From positions 1 to 64,000 of the forward strand of contig JAJGQC010000611.1 of the NCBI GenBank assembly GCA_021014325.1: a DNA stretch of 64,000 nt, given 5' to 3'. A model generated the notes under the pieces. The model did no database searches, was not told the origin of the DNA, and saw only the letters and a list, made by a program, of their open reading frames with translations. Positions within the stretch are counted from its first letter, which is position 1. The number at the start of each line of letters is the position of its first letter. Positions 46,801 through 58,800 of the stretch are shown here, one piece after another. The stretch comes from Plazaster borealis. Taxonomy: Eukaryota; Echinodermata; Asteroidea; Forcipulatida; Labidiasteridae. The position numbers were made by a program, and so were the translations under genes.

Positions 46801-49800
46801 GGCAGCTGCATTGTGTTTGGTGCAGTGGTCATGGTAGGATAATCAAAGGGTGCAGATGATTATGCAATTCCATTTGAATGTTTTTGCTGGTCAGTTTTCA
46901 TTGTGGGACTAAATTGATTTATAAAAATAGTTCTTTATTGATATTCAATCCAGTATTTGAAAAGTTTTAGCACAAACTCATAAAAAGTTTGCTTGTATGA
47001 TGGACACTTTATGTGCAGCAATTAACACATCAGTGTAGGTTAGACATCAAAGTTCTTACCTGTGTTGAATTCATATTATGCCAAGTACTCTGGTCATCAC
47101 TGTACTCCAGTTGGTACTCATGACTCATATCTACACTGGTTCCCTGATCAGATCCCTGCAGCATCATAATTCCCTCTACTATGACTTTAATTTCTAGATC
47201 AATCTGTAACCATGGTTTGTTGTCATTAGGTTCAGGGCACCAGCCAATAGTATTACTGTTTGCTGATTGAGTGAGTCGTGCATTGCTTGGTTGACAGTTA
47301 CCATCTACCTTCTCATTTGTACTTGATGCTGTGATGCAGTAGTCAGGAATGGTACCATCTCCCATTCCAAGACGTTGCAAACAAAACCAGCGTTCTATTG
47401 AAGATTAATGGAAACTCAATATTAGCATTACTGAAGTATGTCTTATTAATGCAGCATTATAATGATGATCATAATGATCTTCACTGTGTGGCTTTTGGAA
47501 CATAATTTGTTTTGTTTGGTACACAGTATGCAAATTGGATTATGTAATCCTTGACATCGCAATGTAGTCTGTAATTATTTAAATCAGATGTTAAAATTGT
47601 CTGGTAAAATGTTTCTGCTGGATCGGGAAAAAAAACATTTCTAAAAAAGGTAAAAGATCTCTTTGGTTTAAAATTCAGACAAAGAGGAAATGAAGGCTCT
47701 CCCGTTTTTTCAAATTACATACAATTTTCCTTTTATTGTAAAATAAGTAAATTGGTATCTATTGTTTTCAATATGCATTGTCAATTATATCAAATAAACT
47801 TCTACATGTGTGTTTATATTTAATGTTTTAGTTGTGAAGTAAACACAAGGGTTGTTTATAAGATGACCTTACCATTACATCCAAGGAGTTCAACACGCAT
47901 TCCTGGACGACTGCCTTGATACCCAGTTGGTATGATGCGGATGTAGCGTGCTCTGATTCCCTCATTGAACATGGTGGTTACTCTGGTGTCATAGTCACTA
48001 TTTCCAGGGAATCTCTGTGAAGGAAAATAAATTTGATGCTCATTCACAACAAATCATCTCAAAGTTAGAATGGTTGGAATATAAATTGGTGGTAAGAAGT
48101 TCTGCTGTCATATGCTGCTATACGTATTTTGAAGGAATATTGTTATGAGAAAAAATCTTTTGACTCTCGATGACAACTAGAACTAACCATCTCAAAGCTA
48201 CAATGGTTGAAAACCACAAGGGTTGTAAGAATTATATGCTGCTAATTTCTTGTGGAGAAATCAAGTTATGTCAGTTTGGTATACAAAAGCTGCCATAGCT
48301 ATTATTTTGTAGTTTCTTTTGTTTTAATTGTATAATTGACTTCCTATGTGTAATAAAAGCAATATGGAAAATAAACAAAACACAGTATTAATATCATTCT
48401 TGTTGATTTGGAAGGGTACCCATGCCATTTCAGTGACTCATTGAAGAAACAATGTTAACTGCTAAGGCATTGCTTTATGTTGTTGATATTTCAATTCCTT
48501 TATCTGCATGATGATTTTCTGCCATTTATGTACGTATGATGTCATACCTGTGCATTGACCTCAGATGTCCCTCCTATGTATCGCCAGGCTTGTGCATTGC
48601 CACTGTATGCAATAAGGAACTCTGTCACCCAGTAACCTATGTAGTAGTTGCTGCCCTGTGTTATAACACCTTGAACCAGTGCTGGCTGTTGCAAGTCCAC
48701 CTGGTACCATGCAGAGTCTTTGTCACTCTCTGAGGGACACCAGCCACCATACACATCTAGCCGTCCTTTACGGTTATATGAGCAGAAACCTTCATCAGTA
48801 GAGGATGGTGTAATTCTGTCATCAGGGATGCTACCATCTTCCATTCCAAGACTGTGGCCACAGACTCCATCAACTGAATAGATATTAAATAATTACATGT
48901 TGCCCATAAATAATCCATAATAGTCTGATATTTTCATAGTTATGTTTTTTTTCTAATGATCTTTTCATTAATGTATGGTTGTGTACTGTATATGGAGAGA
49001 AGTGTCATGACACAAAGAATCATGTTTTGATATTTCCCCCAGTGTCTGGAGGCAATTCATAGTATGATTATTTTCATAGATATGTTTTTCATAATTATGT
49101 TTTCATTAAAGCCTGGTTTATAATGTATGTGAATAGAATTTTAATGACACAAGGAGTCATGTTACATTATTTCCCTTATCTGGAGGAAATTCACATGAAA
49201 TATGAATAAGGCATGCGCTTAGGCAACAATACACTGCATTGTTTTTTTTTCATTCATTTTAGTCATGTGACATGTAACTAGTGGACTAGTCCCAAAATTG
49301 TTACACTATAGTATAACAATTTTGGGACACGTAACATTATTGTATGGGGTATTTTTTCCTAATTTCTGACCTTTGATGATATTCAATCAAAACGGCATTG
49401 AATTTGACCCTTTGACTGATGCAAAATTCCTCCTTGGAATGTAAAGACCCATTTGTTGTTGAAATCCAATGACGTCATGTTTCAAATTTTTCTCTAAAAG
49501 GTTCAGGAATGAACCAACAAATCCCTGTATAAAAATGTACAAATGCAAGTAGACCAAAGTGACATCATGGGATGTTTTTTATGTTGACAAATTTTGCACT
49601 GGAAAGGTATCAAATACAACGGCAATTTACACCATTTTAACTGTGAGGTTAGAGACTTGTAATTTTTCTCCATTCATATTAGGACTCTATCTATTGGGAA
49701 ATGAGTACATAACAAAAAGGAAAACTTTACTTCAGAGCCCCTCTTTAAGATTGATGACAATTCATTGACCAACAGCACTAATGTTATGTATTCTGTGAAG

Positions 49801-52800
49801 AAATAGTGAATGTTGCTAAATAAACATGGTACAAACTTTGCTTTGCATCAGGACAGTTTCACAGCAGAACTTCATTTGGAAACTTGTTTTTCCCTTTGGA
49901 GGACCTACTTAAGATCTTTACATGTTCTAGTGTTTCCAGGAAGTGTAAGTTAGGGTTTTGTCTACAAAAGTAATGTACAGGAATTCCCAAATTCAAATAA
50001 TAAAACAAGAATGGTGTGTTGACAAACACAAATGCCCTGCTGACTTTAATTTCATTCATCTTGAGTTATCGCTTAGACAACATTTCTTTTGTTTTAGCCA
50101 TAATGACCTTGTCATTTAACCTGAGGGGTCCACAAACAACAGGCTTAATTTTGGGAGATCCCAAGACCAATCGCCACACCATATGGAAAAGTTGCGCACA
50201 TTTGCTAAATGGCAACTCCAACGCACTGTTCAACACAAGAAATTGAAGGTCCGATGATGCAAAATTGGCAGTTTTTCCCTTCATAACTTAAAAGTTTATC
50301 TGACTATTTTACCATCTTTTCCGGTTTTTGAAAGCTTCATTCATACTCTCTAGAAAAGGTTTGGGAAACAAAACATAATATAGTCTGGGAAATGGGGCTT
50401 TTTTTAGTATAAAACTGGGACAAAAATCCAAATACAAGCATTTCTTATGGAGGTCAACACAGATTTGACTACATTTCCAGTGGGTTCACTCACTAAACTG
50501 AACAGCAAAATAGTTTCAGTCAACGTACAGACCCATCTTGCACGGCAGAATAAACTATGGAAAATTCTCTAGTCATCTATATAAAACAAATTCTACTTCG
50601 TGACCTCGGTAATGTATGCAAAGTCCGGTGTAGTCTGGTTCTGCGGTTTACTCACACAATACGCTTTGAATGGCTCACTGGTCGCAGGAACCAGATCTGC
50701 TACACACGCTTTCTCTACACGTGCAATAAATCATTACAGAAGCATGCATTTGTATACTGGTTTTTCCTATTTTGACGCCGAAATATGTACATAAACTTGG
50801 TAATATGAATAAAAGATATATATATATATATGTCATTCTGCCAATATTAGTTTGGTTTGAAACCATCTTGTTTGTGAAAAAATTAGCAAAACTCCGTCAA
50901 ATTGGAAGCAGTTTTTCTATCAGATTACAACATTAATGTGAATAGGGGTGATTTTAAACTCTCACTTGTATGTGTTAAGTCAAAAATGAATGTTAATACC
51001 TGTTGATTTGTCTCAAGATCTCAACAACATTGCTATCAAAATAAAAGTAACAGCTGAAAATGGGGAAATAATGGTAACGTTTTGTATATTGTTCTGTGGT
51101 CTTTGTGACCAGATTTGTTTAAAGGTGATTCAAAGCTTGTACGTTATACCGATGCGCTGTAGAAAGTTTACATATTTATTTACATGTTATTATCTTGTGC
51201 AGGAAACTTATAGTTATAGTTTTTGTTCAATATAAACAGGGCCTACTTTGATACTGAAATGTAATTTGTGTGATGTCAATGAATGTGCTGCATAATCATG
51301 TGCAGGTTCCCCTATTATTAAAAATGGTCTAGTCCACTGACTTGTTTATTATTCAACGCAATCAGGTCAGTGCATAAATAAACACACGTGGCTGTCACAC
51401 ACACACGGCTTGTGTTCTTTAATGCACAAAATACGGCCAAAGTTGTTCATATGCAATTTTGAAGTTGATATGCCAAATCCTTCTTGAGTTATCGCTCTGA
51501 CACTTCTTTTGTTTTTGCCATAATGACCTTAATATTTAACTTAGGGGGTCTGGGGATCCCAAGACCAATTGCCAAACCAAGTCTGGAGTTGATATGCCAA
51601 GACCTTCTTGAGTTATCGCTCTGACTTTTTATCTCTGTTGCCATAATGACCTTTACATTTGACCTAGAGGGTCCGCAATTCTGAGGGATCCCAAGACCAA
51701 TCCCCACACCACGTTTGGAGTTGATATGCCAAGTCCTTCTTGACTTATCGCTCGGACAATGATTGCAAACATATACACACACACACACACGTTTGTAAAT
51801 CCCGCTTACCGAGGACTTCTCTTTGTTCTCCCATTGTTTGGACACGTGCATGTAAATACGTTCACCTGACGTTTCCCCCGACACGCAACGATTACTCAGC
51901 TTTGCTCCCACAGCAACACGCCGTACCTTGACCCCCTCATGATAAAGTATTGCATGCTAGGAATCGTGCAACGGCGGGTAGCACATTCGCGGGATCGAGG
52001 TGATGGATAATATGGGATGGCAGCGCTGATAACTGGTGCTTCGTGTGTTAATCCGCTTGCTTATTACAAGTTCGACTCACTTTCACAGTTCATGTCTGAT
52101 ATTTCAAGGTGTTCGGGCAATCCGCCCGGAACACCTCTTGTTCCCTATATAATTCTTCTTTTAAATGGAGGATCAGTTTTGTTTTTTTGCGGTGTTGTTG
52201 CCATTAATTCTGCACAACTTTACCGCCGACATCGTTGCACTAATATTATATGCAGACAAGACAACTCGCCCGCGCCCCACTCTATTCAAGACCGGAAGTC
52301 GGTAGGTCAAATTGAGGGATCTGATCCTGCGTTGCGTTCACACTACGTTTTTGATCTACCTTGCAGGATCAGATCCTCCTTTGATCTCGCAATAAAGGGG
52401 GATCAAAAAGGAGGATCAGATCCTGATCGCTCTTGCGTTCACATTAGCTGTTGATCGCCCTTTGATCGCCCTTGCAGGATCTGATCCTCCTTTGATCGCC
52501 CTTGCCGGATCAAGTGTGAACGCGGTCTTTGTGATATGCACAGAGAGTAATGAGTTCCATACAAATCAGGCATATAAAGCAGGCTGAGGTCATGTTTATC
52601 CACCAAGTCAGCTTGCAGAGCCACCACAGAAGAACATCAACTATTTGGTCTAGTAATCATTCATGGATAAAGTGTAATGAAGAACAGAATGTTATTTGAA
52701 TTCAGTTTGTCATGTTTCAATTAAATGAAAGAAATTCTGTATCATAAAACTGCTATTTGATAACATACTGAGTGCTTAGCACCAGATATCACTAAGTCAT

Positions 52801-55800
52801 ATCACTTACCTCTGCAGCCAAGGAGCTCAATACGTAGGGATGGGCGTTGATTCCAGGCTGTTGGTCTGATGCGGATGTACCGTGCTTGAATAGGCTGCTT
52901 GAATATATTGGTAACTGGGGTGTTTCTATCAGTGTTGCCATTGAATGTCTGTCAATGAAACCAGAGGTGGACATGATAAGAAATAAATGAATTAATAATA
53001 ATTAATACTCAGATCATGAATAATGACTGTACAGCTTCATTGAAGTGTCTTTGTTTATATGGAATACATGTTGGGATGGAGGGTGTCTTTGCTGAATACT
53101 CTTACCTGTGGAGTAGAGGTCCCATTCACATACAGCCATGCATTATTATCAATGCTGTATTGTACCTGGTAATGTGTCACATAGTAATCAGTGCCTGGAT
53201 GGCCCTGTGTGATGACACCCTCAATCTGCACAGGCTCTGTACCCATATCAACTTGAAGCCATGAATCCTCGTAATGCCCAGTAGCTGGACACCAAAAACG
53301 GTTCAGGTTCAGTCGTGCACCACTTGGCTGAAACCTTTGATCCCACTGACTAGATGCTGTGATTATCTCATCAGGAATACTCCCGTCTTCCATTCCAAGT
53401 GCATGTCCACAATATCTACCAACTGAAACCAAACACAACAGAATAGCCTTAAATTATATGAGGAACTAGGTGATGATTTTTTTTCTTGAAAACAACATTT
53501 AAAGACGAAGGAAAATGACCAATTCGATTTTGTGTTGTACTCATTTTCCAATAGATAGAGTCCTCATGTACATTACTTTTACAGACAAAACCCTAACTTA
53601 CACTTCCTGGAAACACTAGAACATGTAAAGATCTTAAAAATGTAGGTCCTCAAGAAGGAAAAACAAGTATCCAAATAAAGTTCTGCTGTGAAACTGGCCT
53701 GATGCAAAGCTAAGTTTGTACCATGTTTATATAACAACAATCACTATTTCTTCACAGAATACATAACATTAGTGCTGTTGGTCATCAATCTTAAAGAGGG
53801 GCTACTCATTTTTTGTGATGTACTCATTTTCCAATAGATAGAGTCCTATTATGAATGGGGAAAAAATGACAAGTCTCAAACCTTGCGCTAAAATGATATA
53901 AATTGCCATTGTATTTGATACCTTTCCAGTGCGAAATTTGTCAACATGAATAAAAAACATCCCATGATGCCACTTAGGTCTACTTGCATCTGTACATTTT
54001 TATAAGGGGATTAGTTGGTTCATTCCTGACTCTTTTAAAGAAAAATATGAACATCAGGGATGCTACCATCTTCCATTCCAAGACTGTGGCCACAGACTCC
54101 ATCAACTGAAGAGATATTCAATAATTATATGTTGCTCATAAATAATCCATAATAGTCTGATATTTTCATAGTTATGTTTTTTCCTAATGATCTTTTCATT
54201 AATGTTTGGTTTTGTACTGTAAATGAAGGGAAGTGTCATGACACAAAAAATCATGTTTTGATATTTCCCCCAGTGTCTGGCGGAAATTCATAGATTTTCA
54301 TAGATATGTTTTTCGAATTATGTTTTCATTAAAGCCTGGCTTATAATGTATGTGAATGGAATTTTCATGACACAAGGAATCATGTTACATTATTTCCCTG
54401 GAGGAAATTCACATGAAATATAAATAAGGCATGTACTAATAAGGCAACAATACACTGCATTTATTTTATTTCATTCATTTTAGTCATGTGACATGTATAC
54501 TAGTGCACTAGTTAACTAGCGCACTAGTCCCAAATCTGTTTCACTATAGTATAACAATTTTGGAACACGCAACATTATTGTACAATATGGGGTATTTTTT
54601 CTACTTTTTGACTTTTGATGATATTCAATCAAAACGGCCTTAAATTTGACCCTTTGACTGGCGCAAAATTCCTCCTTGGAATGAAAAGACCCATTTGTTG
54701 TTGAAATCCAATGTCGTCATGTTTCAAATTTTGCTCTAAAAGGGTAAGAAATGAACCAACAAACCCCGGTATGAAAATGTACAGACCCAAGTAAGTCAAA
54801 GTGGCATCATTGGATGTTTTTTATGTTGACAAATTGTGCGGTGGAAAGTTATCAAATACAATAGCAATTTACACCATTTTAACGTGAGGTTTTAGAGACT
54901 TGTAATTTTTTTCCCCACTCACATGAGGACTCTATCTATTGGAAAATGAGTACATCACAAAAATTGATTTGGTCATTTATTCCCTTCCTCTTTAAGCCAA
55001 AAGTCAACTGATGTGGTTTAAATTGTAGTGTTTCATATTAAATTGATATCAAATAATAAACAACAAGGGAAACTGACTGGGTACATTTTAAATGATTTGA
55101 TGTTGTTCAACCCTAAATCATATTAAATTGAGTCACTGTTAAAAATGTCTCATATAAAGAATCAAAACATTCAATGAATATGGAAACATTGGTAGTATTT
55201 CATGAAAATATGTTTCAAACTTATTCAGCAATTAGATGGAGATAGTCCTCCTGGTCATGATTAATACAAGCAATTGTAGACATACCAGTTGGTTGTATAC
55301 TCAAGTGCTCCATAGACAGGGTGTAGTCAACAGGTCCGATGTGAAAGGGTGTCTCCATCAAATGACCAGTGATGTTACGTTCATTGGTGAGGTCCAGACG
55401 GATTGTCCAGTTCCCTTCAGTCAGATTATGTAGAATCTCATTGCCAAGCCAGAACTCACCATCCAATGACCCAAAGCCAACCTTGTAATCTGCCCAACTG
55501 CGGTTGAAATTGACGGATCCATCATAGCGCCGCTGGACCATCTAGAAATAAATAAAGTTAGATCGTATAATCTACTAGCGTGTAGTGAAGATCAAATTTG
55601 AACATTAGTTTCAGATTTATCTTCAACATTTGGTTAATTTTTCAAAACTCTGACAAAATAAAACCGTTGTTGTAGACCTCAGTATGAGTTATCAGGTACA
55701 TTATGTTTAAATTATTGATGTCTTGGTAACATGATGCAAAAACAGTCGTTCAAATAAACTAATCCAAAATTATTCCCCTATATGTACTTTTTACGTCACT

Positions 55801-58800
55801 TGATTAAGCTCTCAATGATTTTGGTGGTAAATAATTTAAAAAGTCATATTTACCACGCAGACAAACAATCATAAGTTGTAAAATGTTAAGCATCAGTTCT
55901 AGAACATGTAGGTCCTATGATTTCTTGTAGGAAATGTGGATTGTTGTTTTTCAGTACTTTTATTTACTACAGAGATTTTTTCATCATACATTTTTAGATG
56001 CAAATCAATTTTAAAAATACTATATGACATAATGTCTACCTACTTAGGTAGTGCTCTCAATAGACCCCCCCCCCACGTCAGAGGTCGCTGCTGTCTGCCA
56101 CATTTTTGGAGTCAAGTTGCAAGTAAAAAGTATGGTAAGCTTGAAAATGTCGAGTGGACACAAATTGTGCACTACATTTTATAAGCACGGGTACATTGTT
56201 TCCAAAAATGGGCAACCAAGATTATTTTGATGATGGCGTTTGGTGAATTGGGTCAATACAGCCCCTACACCACAATATGTACATTGACTTGATGTTAAGT
56301 CTAGAGCTTTATGATATGGTCGTTCAGTCAGTGGTGGAGTCCCATGAAATGGAGCACAAATTTTGTGAATTCAACATTTTCTGATGTACCCTTTTAGGTG
56401 GTAGGGAGGGGCAGACCTTAAAAGTGTATGGTTTTCATGCTTGCGAAAATTTTGTAAATAAAATAATGTCTGAATGTCTATGATTCTGAATGAATAATAC
56501 ATGTAGATTCTTAAAAGGGTCTGTATACGTGGCAAAACAAAATTACTTGGTAAGACGTACAGCAGCTTTGGATAGTATAATGCATCTTGAGAAACTTTTC
56601 ACTTCTAAGTACTGTGGTTATTGAAAAAAGATATCACTTTTTATCCCCAAAAATTTGAATCTGAGAAGGGTTACTGCACTAACGTTTCTCAGATAGTGTA
56701 TTCCAATAGCAGATTATTCTTCCTGCGTGAACATAACCACTCTAGATTTTTGGCAATATCTCAAAAACGCTACAATCTTTTGAAATGAAATTTTCACAGG
56801 TTAGTTTTATGGAATATACCTACAACTATATAGAATTGAAACAAACAGCCCAGTCCGCAAGCCAGTCGGACCGCCGGTGGCAAGTGGTGGCTGAGCAGCG
56901 GCTCGTCGGCATCGGCAGGCCGACTTAAAACCAACAGCGGTCTGCCAGTGGTAGCCAGGTGGCTTGCGATTGGCGGCACGCCGACCAAAAACCAATGGCG
57001 GTCCGCCAGTGGTAGCCAAGAGGCATACAATCAGCGGTCTGCCGCTATGAAACCAACAGGGGACCGCCATCGGTAGCCAGTGGCAAACCACCAGAGGCTT
57101 GCAGTTCAAGAACTAACAGCGGACCGACATCGTTAACCAGTGGCATGCCACCAGAGGCCTGCCGCTCAAAAACCGACAGCGGACCGACATTGGTAACGAG
57201 TGGCATACCACCAGAGGCTTGCCGCTCAAGAACCGACAGCGGACCGACATCGCTAACCAGTGGCATACCGCCCAGAGGCCTGCCGCTCAAAAACCGACAG
57301 AATGGGGAAAAGTATTCCTACCTCCATGGGAAAAGTGACCAACAGTTGTCTGAAGCATAACCAAATCTAAGTTTGGCAAAGGACAGCATGAAACCATGGA
57401 GCTATAAAAACCATGTCCAGACATTATTGTACAAGTAGTATGTTTCCCTCCTCATAGTTTACATGAGAGGATGGCCTGTACCAATTTACTCAGTATAAAC
57501 ATTGACAACAACGCAAGCATCACCTCGTGCATTCTTGCTGGCTGGATGATGAAGCTCTGGTCACTGCTGGTACATGTAAGTCCGTTATTTATATAATTTG
57601 AAGATTGTTAAAATGTACTTATACTTTCTCATGGACTGGTAAAATGTTCACTCCATGATGCAGAGCCACTTATTAGGGTTTGTTACAATTTTTGTGCCTG
57701 ACCAGGCAAGATTGTTTTTCTGCTTTGAACACATTTTTTGTAATGTATGTTTTAAAAAGAATACGTAACTTTTTTTATTAACATGCATTTCTCAAGTAGT
57801 ATAAATGGTTGGCTGAACATGTAGTTGAAGGAGAAAACCGTTGGTACAATTTAAGCAGACACGACCAAACATAATTAACAAACAGTTAATGAAAGCTTCT
57901 ATTCTTGCCTGATCAATAATACAACCATTGCTCAGATTTTCTTTTTCAACTCAACATTAGTAAACAACAAGACCTGTGAAAATTTTTGCCCAAACTGTTC
58001 ATATCCATACCCCCTTTGTCCAGCAATTTATTTGCTCATTTTGATAAGTCAGTGCTATTTGTTGAACTGACTCCGCCCCGAGACATAAGTTAGAAGATTA
58101 ATTGGCCTACTGGATATTTACTTATTTAATCAGTTTTCAGGTAGTTAATGCATATAAATTCATTTCAATAATCATCAAAATACTGACTGAATAGTAATCA
58201 TTCAGTATTTTGCTGATTATTGAATACTATCTTTTTTTACATGTACCGTACAATGCACAGCTGATGAAATAACTGTCATGCCAACATGTACATGTACAAC
58301 TTCAATCAACCTTAATCTCTGCACGCTTCATTTGTATCAAAATGTGAAAGTCTGCATGGTCCTACTAGTATAGAAATATGACAGGTTATCAATTTGTATT
58401 ATTCTTATTTTAATGTTACAGATTTCTGAGGGTTGATAATTTCAAAGACAAGAAAACCTTGCTCTGTGGAGATTGAGTGGAAAATTGGATGGAACGAACT
58501 TATGACAGGAAGTCAGCAGAACACCTACAGCTCATACTACAGTGGTTATCAAGTCTACACTGACTGCACTGAGACTGACCAAAGCAACGTTGATATCAAC
58601 AAAGATCTTACAAAAGAGATAAATCTATACCTGTATTTGAATTGAAATTGCTCCTTATTTTGTGTCATTAAATAATATTTTATTTTGAATGCTCTTATGC
58701 AACCAAAGATGAAACAATTAGAGTGAAATTATTTGAATATAAAAAAGGAAGTTTTACCACAGGAACATTAACACAGCAATATTACCACAGTGTCCATATT

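Noticed and set aside
55541..55541. ATG at 55541 as the start of a separate short gene
   Set aside because: It directly follows a TTTCTAG acceptor and continues GWI from the upstream exon into the FReD hallmark, so it is an internal Met codon.
56794..57360. Open frames with Gly/Pro/Leu-rich repeats
   Set aside because: Products of the 60-bp minisatellite, whose length keeps several frames open on both strands, in an intron of the FReD gene.
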